A stretch of 64,000 nucleotides of DNA from VAZQ01 sp963807865 (lineage in GTDB: Bacteria > Pseudomonadota > Alphaproteobacteria > Rhizobiales > Xanthobacteraceae): NCBI GenBank assembly GCA_963807865.1, contig CAWEDK010000023.1, positions 124,001 through 188,000 of the forward strand, given 5' to 3'. Under the pieces are notes generated by a model that had not been told where the DNA came from, made no database searches, and saw only the letters and a list, made by a program, of their open reading frames with translations. Shown one piece after another: positions 25,907-35,241 of the stretch (positions within the stretch are counted from its first letter, which is position 1; every line of letters starts with the position of its first letter). A program made the position numbers and the translations under genes.

Positions 25907-26967
25907 TCAACCGCTCAGCGCGCGGCAGCGCTCGGGCGGCAGGTGCAGCCACACCGACGCGCCCTGCGCGATATTCTCCGCCGGCGACGTCACCACGCGA
26001 AGCTGCGTGCCGTTCGGCGTCGTGACCAGGTAGTCGCGGCTGTTGCCGAGGAAGACCTGCCGCACCACCGTTGCCGGCACGATGTTCTCCATCGCCTGCG
26101 GCTCCGACGCCCACAGCCGGATGACATGCTGGCGCACCGAGATGGCGGCGGCCGATCCCGGCACCAATGGTCGCCGACGCAGCGCAGCGGCACGTCGCAG
26201 AACGAGACGTGGTTGGCGTCGATCGCCGTGCCCTTGATCACGTTGCTCGACCCGATGAAGCGCGCGACGAATTCCGAGCGCGGGCGATCGTAGATTTCCT
26301 CGGGCGAGCCGGCCTGCTCGATCTTGCCGTGGTTCATCACCGCGATGATATCGGCGGTCGTCATCGCCTCCGACTGGTCGTGGGTGACGTAGACGGTCGT
26401 GTAGCGGTATTCGTCGTGCAGCCGCCGCACCTCGAAACGCATTTCCTCGCGCAGATTGGCGTCGAGATTCGACAGCGGCTCGTCGAGCAGCAGCGTCTCC
26501 GGCTCGACGATCAGCGCACGCGCGAGCGCGACGCGCTGCTGCTGCCCGCCCGAGAGCTCGCCCGGATAGCGGTCGGCCAACTGGCCCAATTGCGTGGTTC
26601 CGAGGATCTGCCCGACTTTGCTCTTGATGGTGGCGCGGTCGATCTTGCGCAGTTCGAGGCCGTACGAGACGTTCTGCGCCACCGTCATGTGCGGCCACAG
26701 CGCGTAGCTCTGGAAGATCATCGACATGTTGCGCCGCTCCGGCGGCACGGTACGGGCCGGCGAGGATATCACCTGGCTGCCGACCCGGATTTCGCCGGCG
26801 GTCGGCTCGACGAACCCGGCGATCAGCCGCAAGGTGGTGGTCTTGCCGCAACCCGACGGACCCAGCAGGCACACCAGGCGGCCATGCTCGATGGTCAGCG
26901 ACACGTCGTCGACGACCGCGAGACTCCCGTAATTCTTCGTCAAACCCCGCAATTCGACCGACGCCAC
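25907..26967 (-). CDS. ABC transporter ATP-binding protein (FbpC/PotA type), one frame break
   Basis: GTG 26967 follows GGGAGG by 6 bases. The ATPase domain (residues ~1-235) carries LLGPSGCGKTTTLRLIAGF, LSGGQQQRVALARALI, LLLDEPLSNLD and YVTHDQSEAM. A break near 26165 moves the frame before the TOBE-like tail (VVRQVFLGNSRDYLV to HLPPERCRALSG). The protein is about 350 residues, normal for the family. It is the first gene of the block ATPase, two receptors, permease, MmgE, all on the minus strand. Confidence 0.87.
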
Positions 26968-27071
26968 GCCGTTCCTCCCTGCCGCGCAATGCACTGTTGC
27001 GCCGCTTTATTGTTGATTGAAACACCAATCCGCGGAGGTCATCCGCGACAGCTTGCCGCCTTTTGTTCCGA

Positions 27072-27182
27072 CCTCATCCTGAGGAGCGAGGCCAAAGGCC
27101 GAGCGTCTCGAAGGATGGCCACCGGCACCGATCTTGCGGCCATGCTTCGAGACGCGCACTTCGTGCGCTCCTCAGCATGAGG
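27072..27182. repeat. CCTCATCCTGAGGAGC palindrome
   Basis: CCTCATCCTGAGGAGC at the left mirrors GCTCCTCAGCATGAGG at the right; inside, GCGTCTCGAAGGATGGCC mirrors GGCCATGCTTCGAGACGC, with smaller hairpins at each arm tip. It lies between the CoA-hydratase gene and the ABC ATPase gene. The form is a commonly seen Rhizobiales intergenic repeat. Confidence 0.8.
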
Positions 27183-27185
27183 CGC

Positions 27186-27988
27186 TTAGGTTCCGGTAAA
27201 CGCCGGCTTGCGCTTCTCCATGAATGCCCGGCGGCCCTCGATGAAGTCGTTGCTGGCGAAGCAGGCGTCGACCATGTCGCTGCACTTCTGCAGGTCGCGC
27301 TTGCTCTCGTCCTTCATCGACCTCGCCGACGATGAACTTGACCGCCTCGACGGTGAGCGGCGCATTGCCCGCCATGGTCTCGGCGTAGCTCTTCACGTAG
27401 CTCTCGAGCTCGGCCTGCGGGACCACACGGTTGACGAGGCCCATCGCGCAGCGCCTCCGCGGTGTCGAACTGCCGCGCGGTGAAGAAGATTTCCTTGGCG
27501 AAGGCCGGGCCGACGATGTCGATCAGCCGGCGCAGCCCGTTATAGCCGTAGCCCAGTCCGAGCTTCGCCGCCGGCACTGCGAACTTCGAGTTATCCGAGC
27601 AGATGCGCAGGTCGCAGCAGACCGCCAGCCCGAGCCCGCCGCCGATGCAGTAGCCGCGGATCATCGCGATCGTCGGCTTGGGGTATTCCTGGATGCTCGC
27701 ATAGGCGCGCTCGACGGTCTCGTTGTAGATGCGCTGCGCATCCTGCGAGCCCCGCTCGCTCTCGAACTTGGAAATGTCGGCGCCGGACACGAACGCCTTG
27801 CCGCCGGCGCCGGTGATCACCACGGCGCGGATGTCGTTGTCTTTGGCGAATTCGTCGAGGATGCGGGAGGTGGCGCTCCACATGTCGAGCGATACGGCGT
27901 TGTGGCGCTCGGGATTGTTGAAGATCACGTAGCCGACGCCGCCGTCCTTGCGGGCCAGCATCTTGTCGGTCTTGGTCACGTCGTCCAT
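27186..27988 (-). pseudogene. Enoyl-CoA hydratase/isomerase-family protein, two frame breaks
   Basis: About 265 residues of crotonase fold. The CoA/oxyanion-hole motifs are AFVSGADISKF and GYCIGGGLGLAVCCDLRI. The usual catalytic PE(I/V) glutamate position reads VPAAKLGLG, so standard hydratase activity is doubtful. Breaks near 27447 (extra C before AMGLVNR) and 27318 (extra G before MKDESKRD) are single bases, and the C terminus FMEKRKPAFTGT is intact. With the CoA-transferase upstream it suggests CoA-ester breakdown of the transported compound. Confidence 0.8.
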
Positions 27989-28034
27989 GGCTGTCTCCGG
28001 CGCGCCGCGCGGCGCGCGATGCGTAGTGATTCGA

Positions 28035-29222
28035 TCAGATCGCGTTGGCCTTGCGCAGCGCCACGATGTCCTTGGCGCTGAATCCGAATTCCTTCAGTAC
28101 GGCGTTGGTGTGCTGGCCGAGCTCGGGCGGCGGCGCCACCAGCTTGCTGGGCGTGCGCGACAGCGACATCGGCTGGCGCGCCATGCGCAGTCCCGTCTTG
28201 CCCTTCACCGGCGCCGCCATGCCGAGATACTCGACCTGCGGATCGCCGTAGACCTGGTCGATCGAGTAGATCGGCCCGCACGGCACGCCGGCCTCGTTCA
28301 GCAGCTCGATCCATTCCTCGCTGGTGCGCTTGACGGTGTGCTTTTCCATGTCGGCGTTGAGCGCATCGCGGTGCTTGGAGCGGTCGGCGCCGGTCTGATA
28401 GTTGGGATTCTCGAGCAGGTCCTTGGCGCCGGCGGCTGCGCAGAACCGGCCCCAGATTTTCGCGCCGGTCGAGGCGATGTTGATGTGGCCGTCGGCGGTC
28501 TTGAACACGCCGGTCGGGATCGAGGTCGGGTGATTGTTGCCGGCCTGTTTCGGAACGTTGCCGTCGATCAGCCAGCGCGAGCCCTGGAAGTCGAGCATGA
28601 AGATCTGCGCCTCCAGCAGCGACGTCGTAATGTGCTGGCCCTTCTTCGACTTCTCCCGCTCGAGCAGCGCGACCATGATCCCGTGCGCGCAGAACAGGCC
28701 CGCGCACAGGTCGGCGATCGGAATGCCGACCCGCACCGGCCCCTGTCCGGGAAGCCCGGTGATCGACATCAGGCCGCCCATGCCCTGCGCGATCTGGTCG
28801 AAGCCCGGCCGGTTGGCATAGGGGCCGGTCTGCCCGAAGCCGGAAATGCTGGCGTAGATCAGCTTCGGGTTGATCTTGGCGAGCGTCTTGTAGTCGATGC
28901 CGAGGCGGCGCTTCACGTCGGGGCGGAAGTTCTCGACCAGCACGTCGGCCTTCTTGACCATGCGCTTGAGCGCCGCCACCGCCTCCGGCGCCTTCAGGTT
29001 GAGCGTCATGCTGCGCTTGTTGCGGTGCAGGTTCGCGAAGTCGGAGCCTTCGCGCGGTCCGCCCAGCCCTTCGCCGGCGCTCGGATCGGGTGGTAACTCG
29101 ATCTTGATCACGTTGGCGCCCCAGTCGGCGAGCTGGCGCACGCAGGTCGGGCCGGATCGCACGCGGGTCAGGTCGAGAACGGTGAAGCGCTCAAGCGCGC
29201 GCGAAGCCCTGGGAAACGGCAT
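28035..29222 (-). CDS. CoA-transferase family III (CaiB/BaiF)
   Basis: 396 residues. Family marks are VLDLTRVRSGPTCVRQLADWGANVIKIE (split here across the N terminus), NKRSMTLNLK, PDVKRRLGIDY, ISGFGQTGPY and the catalytic aspartate in VGIPIADLCAG. The C-terminal small domain holds TSEEWIELLNEAGVPCGP. It transfers CoA between carboxylic acids. The start is probably ATG 29222; TTG 29231 is also possible. The hydratase gene lies 46 bases downstream on the same strand. Confidence 0.9.
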   Translation of the reverse strand: MPFPRASRALERFTVLDLTRVRSGPTCVRQLADWGANVIKIELPPDPSAGEGLGGPREGSDFANLHRNKRSMTLNLKAPEAVAALKRMVKKADVLVENFRPDVKRRLGIDYKTLAKINPKLIYASISGFGQTGPYANRPGFDQIAQGMGGLMSITGLPGQGPVRVGIPIADLCAGLFCAHGIMVALLEREKSKKGQHITTSLLEAQIFMLDFQGSRWLIDGNVPKQAGNNHPTSIPTGVFKTADGHINIASTGAKIWGRFCAAAGAKDLLENPNYQTGADRSKHRDALNADMEKHTVKRTSEEWIELLNEAGVPCGPIYSIDQVYGDPQVEYLGMAAPVKGKTGLRMARQPMSLSRTPSKLVAPPPELGQHTNAVLKEFGFSAKDIVALRKANAI

Positions 29223-29395
29223 TTCCGACAACCCTATCGGGGGTTCTTTGTTGGCCCGGCAGGGCCGGGGAGGCCTGACATTCCCCGATATCCCTGGGCT
29301 TGTCCACCGAGGAACGGGTTTGAGCGCGGAGGGCGTCTTTCCGCTATGGTGACCGCGCCGGGGGGCGCCCGCGAGTTCCGATCAGGACGCCCAGA

Positions 29396-30922
29396 ATGCA
29401 CTTTCCAGACATGACCAAACTTGCCCGGCTCCTGCTGGCGCTGTCGTTGGCGATCGCCGCCGGCACGGTGAGCGCGCAGGAGCGGCCGCAGCCGTCGCCG
29501 CAGGTCGAGCAGGCAGCCGTCCGAGGCCGCGCGACAGCGTACTGCGGTTGCTGCCAGCGGATTCGGTCACCGAGCACAGCGTCGAGATTCCGGCGGGCAC
29601 GCTCGGCTATACGGCCACGGCCGGAACGCTGTCCCTCTTCGACCAGAGCGGCGACCGCTCGGCCGCGATCTTCTACACCGCCTACGTGGCCAAGGGCGCC
29701 GAGGCCGCCAACCGCCCGATCACCTTCGCCTTCAACGGCGGGCCGGGCGCCGCATCCGCATTCCTGACGCTCGGCCTGGTCGGTCCGCGCATCGCCGAAC
29801 TTACGGACAACGATCCCTCGGCGACCCGGCTGAGCGACAATCCGCAGACCTGGCTCGCCTTCACCGATCTGGTCATGGTCGATCCGGTCGGCACCGGCTG
29901 GAGCCGGGCCGCCAAGCCCGACGGCGCGGCCGCCTACTACGGCGTGCGGCGCGATGCCGAGTCGCTGGCTAAGTTCGTCGCGCTCTACCTGGCGAAGAAC
30001 GGCCGCAGCGCGTCGCCGAAATTCCTGCTCGGCGAGAGTTACGGCGGCTATCGCGCCGCCAAGGTGGCGCGCACGCTGCAGCGCGAGCAGGGGATCACGG
30101 TTTCAGGCATCGTCATGGTGTCGCCGCTGATGGAGGCGGCGTTGATGTTCAACGGCAACCGCTTCGCGCTCGGCGCCGCGCTGCAGTTGCCGTCGCTGGC
30201 GGCGGCTGCGTTGGAGCGCAAGGGCGCGTTCAGCCGCGAAGCACAGGCCGAGGCCGAGCGTTTCGCGATGAACGAATACCTCGTGACGCTCGCCGGTGCG
30301 CCGCCGAAGGGCGACCGGGCGCGCGAGTTCTACGCCAAGGTCGCCGAGGTCAGCGGGCTTCCGGAGGCGCTCGTGACCCGGTCGCGCGGCTTCATCCGCG
30401 ACACCTACGTCAAGCACCTGCGTTCGGCTGAGCGCAAGATCGTCAGTCACTACGACGCGACCTATGCGGTGGCTGACCCCTATCCCGATCGCGAGACCGC
30501 GCGCGGCCCCGATCCGCTGCTGGACGGTCTGACCCGCGCCTACGGCAGTGCGTTCGCGAACTATGCGCGCGACGAGCTCGGCTACAGGACCGACATGACC
30601 TACGTGCTGCTCGGCATCCGACATCAGCGGCAAGTGGGACTGGAGCGACGGCGGCGGCCGCGCCCAGGCCAGCATTTCGGACGACCTGCGGGAGCTCTTG
30701 TCGCTGACGCCCTCGTTCCGGCTGCTGGTCTCGCACGGCTACAGCGACATGGTCACGCCTTACGCGGTCAGCCGTTATGTGCTCGATCACCTGCCGCCGA
30801 TCGGCGAACCGGCGCGTGCACAGCTTCAGGTCTATCGCGGCGGACACATGTTCTACATCGATGCGGAATCGCGTAAGGCCTTCAGTGCTGACGCCAGGGG
30901 CTTCTATCAATCGACGCAATGA
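29396..30922 (+). pseudogene. Secreted serine carboxypeptidase (peptidase S10 family), two frame breaks
   Basis: About 508 residues. The signal peptide runs from ATG 29396 (or 29411) to TVSAQE. The S10 fold shows FAFNGGPGAASAF (oxyanion loop), GTGWSRA, the nucleophile serine in GESYGGYRA and the histidine in GGHMFY near the C terminus; the aspartate is probably in SHGYSDMVTPY. Breaks near 29525 and 30615 (extra C before DISGKWDW) split it into three frames. It should cleave C-terminal residues from peptides in the periplasm or outside. Confidence 0.82.
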
Positions 30923-30961
30923 TGCGCGGCGCGCCACGCCACACAACGGGACGTACACTGC

Positions 30962-31711
30962 ATGAGCAAGGAACTCGCCGGCCGGGTCGCGATCGTGACC
31001 GGGGCCGGCCGCAATATCGGCCGCGGCATCGCGCTGGCGCTGGCGGCCGGCGGCGCCGCCGTGGTGGTCAACGCGCGCGCCAACCTGGCGGAGGCGGAAG
31101 CCGTCGTGCGTGAGATCGAACAGGCCGGCGGGGAGGGACTTGCGGTCACCGCCGATGTCGCCGACCCGGCCGCGGTCGGCAAGATGGCGACCGCGACGGT
31201 GGCGCGTTTCGGCCGCATCGACATCCTGGTCAACAATGCGGCCGTGCGCGCCGAACAGGCCTTCGAGTCGATGACGCTGGCGCAATGGCGCGCCGTCACG
31301 TCGATCATCCTGGACGGCGCGTTCAATTGCGTGCAGGCCTGCCTGCCGTCTCTCAAGGCGAGCGGCAACGGCGTGATCGTCAACATCGGCGGCCTCTCGG
31401 CGCACACCGGCGCGGCGCGGCGTCCGCATGTGGTGACCGCGAAGGCTGGGCTCATCGGTTTCACGCGTGCGCTGGCGCACGAACTCGCCGGCGCGCACAT
31501 TCGCGTCAACACGGTGACGCCGGGGCTGATGTCGACGCCGCGTCCGCCGGGCCAGCCCGAACCTCAGCATCACTCGCTGGTCAATCCGCTGGTCGGCCGC
31601 CGCGGCGAGCCGGACGATATTGCCGCGGCGGTACGGTTCCTGTGCGGTCCCGGCGCAAATTTCATCACCGGTCAGAATTTTCAGGTGAATGGCGGTGCAT
31701 TCCTGGGATGA
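30962..31711 (+). CDS. Short-chain dehydrogenase/reductase lacking the usual catalytic tyrosine
   Basis: 249 residues. The Rossmann NAD(P) site is VTGAGRNIGRGIA, and the structural motif NNAAV and the PG motif VTPGLMSTP are present. At the active site, where YxxxK is expected, the sequence reads RPHVVTAKAGL: the lysine is kept, the tyrosine position is valine and a histidine sits one residue earlier. The serine before it (GGLSAHTG) is present. It may use another residue or be a non-standard member. The gene follows the peptidase by 39 bases. Confidence 0.87.
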   Translation: MSKELAGRVAIVTGAGRNIGRGIALALAAGGAAVVVNARANLAEAEAVVREIEQAGGEGLAVTADVADPAAVGKMATATVARFGRIDILVNNAAVRAEQAFESMTLAQWRAVTSIILDGAFNCVQACLPSLKASGNGVIVNIGGLSAHTGAARRPHVVTAKAGLIGFTRALAHELAGAHIRVNTVTPGLMSTPRPPGQPEPQHHSLVNPLVGRRGEPDDIAAAVRFLCGPGANFITGQNFQVNGGAFLG

Positions 31712-31846
31712 AGCTGGCGCTTCGCCGGCCATCCCGTGTCAGGTTTATGACCACTCGGTGAAACCAGCCCCTGTGGATAACCTCGGCGCGCGAGCCCCAA
31801 CAGCCACATTTGCCGTGTTAGATTTCCGGCCAATGCGAGGTGATGT

Positions 31847-32122
31847 ATGAACGAAGTTCAGGACACCGTGGACCCGTTTTCGCTGAGCAGTCAGATCGAA
31901 CGATCCGAGCAGCGGATCGCGCGCCAACGGCAGATCGTCGAGGATCTCGTCAAGTTCAACGCCGCTGGTTCGGCGCAGCGGTTCCTCGCGATCATGGAAC
32001 AGACTCTTGCCGGCCTGCGCGAGCGGGAACGGGAGCAGCAAGCGGCTGCAGCTTCGCCGGCACTCGCGCCTGATCTGGCGCCTGAGCAGTTGTTGTCGGC
32101 GCCGGAGGCCACGGCCGAGTAA
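31847..32122 (+). CDS. Small coiled-coil protein of unknown function (91 aa)
   Basis: An ATG at 31847 in good context begins a Glu/Arg/Gln-rich protein whose residues ~14-66 form a predicted helix (SQIERSEQRIARQRQIVEDL), followed by an Ala/Pro-rich tail. There are no cysteines and no membrane segment. I do not recognise a family. Confidence 0.55.
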   Translation: MNEVQDTVDPFSLSSQIERSEQRIARQRQIVEDLVKFNAAGSAQRFLAIMEQTLAGLREREREQQAAAASPALAPDLAPEQLLSAPEATAE

Positions 32123-32384
32123 TGTCGTGGTTGAAATGACGCCGCGTCATTCGCGAGCGATTTGATGTCGGCCGCCGCCGCATCTTCCATCTCGGCCGGG
32201 ATCAAGGTGATGTTCGTCCGCGCATGAAGATCGCGCCGCGACGAGGCAGCCTATTTTCGTGACGGCACGCCGGACCGGCCTTGATATTTCCCAATGGAAG
32301 GCCGACGTCATTGCACACGTCTTCGCGCTCATTCGGGCTGTTCGCTGCGTTCTCAGCATTCGGTAGCGCGCCAGGGTCCGCTAG

Positions 32385-33722
32385 ATGGACGACGCATCCT
32401 CTCCGCTGCTGACCGATCTCTATCAGCTCAACATGATTCAGGCTTACCTGGATCACGGCCAGACCGAGACGGCGGTCTTTGAATTTTTCGTCCGCACGCT
32501 TCCGTCCCGCCGCCAATTCCTGATGGCCGCCGGGCTCGAACAGGCGCTCGATTTTCTCGAAGGCCTGCGTTTCAAAGCAAGCGACCTCGACTGGCTCGCC
32601 CGGAGCGGACGCTTCAGCAGCGCGATGATCGACTACCTTGCGGCGCTGCGGTTCACCGGCGACGTCCACGCCATGCCGGAGGGCACGGTGTTCTTCGCCG
32701 ACGAGCCGATCCTGCGCGTGACTGCGCCGATGCCGCAGGCGCAACTCGTGGAGACCCGGCTCATCAACCTGATGCACTTCCAGACGTTGGTCGCCTCCAA
32801 GGCGGCGCGATCCATGCTGGCCGCGCCCGGCAAATTGCTGGTGGACTTCGGCCTGCGCCGCGCCCACGGCGCGGAGGCCGGCCTCATGGCGGCGCGCGCG
32901 AGCTACATCGCGGGATTTGCCGGCACCGCAACCGTGCTGGCCGGCAAGCAGTTCGACATTCCGCTCTACGGCACGATGGCGCACTCGTTCGTCCAGTCGT
33001 ACGACGACGAAGCCGCGGCGTTCGAGGCGTACGCCGAGTCGCGCCCCGCCGGGCTTACGCTGTTGATCGACACCTACGATACCGAAGCCGCCGCCCGAAA
33101 GGTGGTTGCGCTGGCGCCGCGGCTGCAAAGCCGGGGCATCACGGTGGGCGCCGTGCGGCTCGACAGCGGTGACCTCGGGGCACTGTCGCGCGCGGTGCGC
33201 AGCATTCTCGATGATGGCGGCTTGCGGGAGATCAGGATTTTCGCGAGCGGAGGTCTCGACGAAGACCAGGTCGCCGCGCTGCTGCGTGCCGGCGCGCCGA
33301 TCGATGGTTTCGGCATAGGCACCAGCCTGACGACGTCGTCCGACGCGCCGACCCTCGACTGCGTCTACAAGCTCGAGGAATATGCCGGGCTCGCCCGGCG
33401 CAAGCGTTCGGTCGGCAAGGAGACCTGGCCGGGCCGCAAGCAGGTCTGGCGACGTCTCGGCCCGGATGGCCGGATGGCCGGCGACGTGCTCTCGATCGAG
33501 AGCGACCGTCAGGATGGCGAGCCTTTGCTCGAACTCGTCATGCGGCACGGCCGCCGTCTCGCGCCGTCACCGGCGCTCGCCGATTGCCGGGCGCGCGCAG
33601 CGCGCGAACTTGCGCGATTGCCGGAGCCGTTGCGCCAGTTCGGGCCGCAAGTCCCGTACCCGGTCGTGGTGGCCGATGCTCTGGTGCGGCTGGCAAGCGA
33701 AGTCGACACCCGGTTGGCCTGA
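32385..33722 (+). CDS. pncB: Nicotinate phosphoribosyltransferase
   Basis: 445 residues, typical length. TDLYQLNMIQAY at the N terminus, LYGTMAHSFVQSYDDE with the autophosphorylated histidine, and AVRLDSGDLGALS and FASGGLDED at the PRPP site identify the family. It converts nicotinate and PRPP to nicotinate mononucleotide in NAD salvage, in the cytoplasm. The C-terminal ~100 residues form the variable domain. It is intact, with no obvious operon partner. Confidence 0.92.
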   Translation: MDDASSPLLTDLYQLNMIQAYLDHGQTETAVFEFFVRTLPSRRQFLMAAGLEQALDFLEGLRFKASDLDWLARSGRFSSAMIDYLAALRFTGDVHAMPEGTVFFADEPILRVTAPMPQAQLVETRLINLMHFQTLVASKAARSMLAAPGKLLVDFGLRRAHGAEAGLMAARASYIAGFAGTATVLAGKQFDIPLYGTMAHSFVQSYDDEAAAFEAYAESRPAGLTLLIDTYDTEAAARKVVALAPRLQSRGITVGAVRLDSGDLGALSRAVRSILDDGGLREIRIFASGGLDEDQVAALLRAGAPIDGFGIGTSLTTSSDAPTLDCVYKLEEYAGLARRKRSVGKETWPGRKQVWRRLGPDGRMAGDVLSIESDRQDGEPLLELVMRHGRRLAPSPALADCRARAARELARLPEPLRQFGPQVPYPVVVADALVRLASEVDTRLA

Positions 33723-33804
33723 ACCTCAAGGACTCGCACGGCCCGCCCGGTCAAGGTACGCTTGGCTCACCTCAATGGTCATCTCGGCCCAAGCGGAGCC
33801 CATC

Positions 33805-34173
33805 ATGCAGACGCCGGTTCAGATCGACTTCCAGGGCATGCACGCCGCGCCGGATGTTCGCGCCACGATCGAGAAGCACGTCGAGGGGCTCGATCAGCGC
33901 TTCGGCCGGAGCACCGCCTGCCGTGTGGTCGTAAAAGCGCCGAGCGCGCATCACCGCACCGGTGGACTCTACGAGGTCAACATCCATCTGGTGCTGCCGA
34001 ACGGCCGGCAGGTCGATGTCGCGCGCACGCCTCCGGCCGACGAGCGGCACGCCGACCTGGCGTTCGCCGTCAACGACGCGTTCAAGCATGCGCGCCGGCA
34101 GTTGCAGGAACAGGTGGATCGCCTGAAGGGCAACGTGAAGCAGCACACCGGCAAAGACGTCGAGGGAACCTGA
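33805..34173 (+). CDS. HPF/RaiA-family ribosome hibernation-like protein
   Basis: 122 residues beginning VQIDFQGMHAAPDVRATIEK at ATG 33805, 8 bases after CGGAG. The S30EA/HPF fold is seen in a two-helix, four-strand pattern with the C-terminal helix DLAFAVNDAFKHARRQLQEQ. Relatives block the mRNA/tRNA sites of 30S subunits in starvation. It is shorter than long HPF and has no C-terminal dimerising or cold-shock domain. It is a single gene 82 bases after pncB. Confidence 0.85.
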   Translation: MQTPVQIDFQGMHAAPDVRATIEKHVEGLDQRFGRSTACRVVVKAPSAHHRTGGLYEVNIHLVLPNGRQVDVARTPPADERHADLAFAVNDAFKHARRQLQEQVDRLKGNVKQHTGKDVEGT

Positions 34174-34366
34174 AGTGTGTGGGGCGTGCGGCGGTGAACG
34201 TAGCGCGAGCCCGATCCGAAGCGCGCAATGGCCGGAAATGCGGTCCCCGATCGGTGTGACCTAACTGCCGCAGTGGCTGGAATTCAATCGTCGAAAGCAA
34301 CTTAGGGGGAGAGATTCCGCCCGAGATGTGCGTTTATCCGTCCATCGGGAGCGTAAGGGTGGGACA

Positions 34367-34579
34367 ATGATCAGAGCAACATTGGCGACGTTGGCAGTGG
34401 CGACAGCCCTGCTGGCATTCGGGGCGTCTGAGGCTTCAGCCTGGGTCTGCCGGGCGGGTGGCGTCGGCGGAACCACTGTGGGTGTGAGCTGGAACATCAT
34501 TGACGCGAAGCTCATCGCTTTGCGCAAGTGTGAACGTCGCAGCCCGATTCCGGTTTGCACGATTCTCTACTGCCGCTAA
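34367..34579 (+). CDS. Small secreted cysteine-containing protein (70 aa)
   Basis: ATG 34367 with GGGTGGG upstream. A clean signal peptide (MIRATLATLAVATALLAFGA, cleavage after EASA) leaves a ~46-residue mature peptide with cysteines in WVCRAGG, RKCERR, PVCTILYC. The pattern (Cys, GVGVSWN, AL.KC) resembles DUF4189-like periplasmic domains in miniature. Two disulfides are possible. Function unknown. Confidence 0.65.
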   Translation: MIRATLATLAVATALLAFGASEASAWVCRAGGVGGTTVGVSWNIIDAKLIALRKCERRSPIPVCTILYCR

Positions 34580-34990
34580 GCGAAGCGTCGCGGCTGTCAC
34601 TGGCAGCGGCGATCTGCTCGGGGGCGGCGGCCGCTTGCTGGCCGTCGCCGCGGGCTGCTTCGCTATCGGGTAGCCCTCGGGGGCAGATGGAGTGCTGGCG
34701 GACGGGTTCCGCGGCGCTCTTCGCGCTCGATTCGATCTTGCGACTGCGGGCGGATTGCCGCCGGCGCGGTGCCGGATCTGATTCCAGGAATTATCTCGAC
34801 CAGGAATGATCCCGGCCGTGAGATACCGGCGCTCGCGAAACGGTCCGTAGTGCCTTTTCGTCCGGAGCGGTTTACGAGATGATCCATGGACGGGGCGATT
34901 CGATCGCATCACAATTTTATGCCTATTTGAGATGTAGATGCGCCTCAACTTGAGGGGACCAGACCCTGAACGGCTGAAAGGTGCTGCGAG
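34580..34990. other. 411-base stretch without a recognisable gene
   Basis: I see no protein-like frame. The last ~90 bases before 34991 are AT-rich (TCACAATTTTATGCCTATTTGAGATG) and probably hold the promoter of the zinc-ribbon gene. Confidence 0.4.
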
Positions 34991-35194
34991 ATGTCGAAAC
35001 AAGCGATGCGCGAAGAGACCGAGCGCCTGGTCAAAGAGGCCATGGAACGCAACTTGGCCGTCAAGCAGGGCAAGACCCGGCTTGATGTGAAATGCGGGAA
35101 GTGCGGCGCGCCGAACCGCGTGTTCGCCGCTCCGGGCGAGAGCCGGGCGGAGTACAAGTGCAAGGAATGCGGCCACGAGCAACGGACGCTGTGA
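34991..35194 (+). CDS. Small zinc-ribbon protein (67 aa)
   Basis: AAAGGTG precedes ATG 34991. An N-terminal charged helix (residues 1-33; EETERLVKEAMERNLAVKQG) is followed by a zinc ribbon with CGKCG and CKECG, four cysteines in two CxxC knuckles 20 residues apart. Such ribbons bind nucleic acid or protein. No family name is certain. It is a monocistronic gene in a quiet intergenic zone. Confidence 0.7.
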   Translation: MSKQAMREETERLVKEAMERNLAVKQGKTRLDVKCGKCGAPNRVFAAPGESRAEYKCKECGHEQRTL

Positions 35195-35241
35195 GGCGGC
35201 GATCTAATGATAGGAGTTGGGACGGCGAGCGATAGGCTCTA

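Noticed and set aside
32202..33548. A 448-residue minus-strand frame opposite pncB
   Set aside because: Same reason: antisense shadow of a well-conserved gene.
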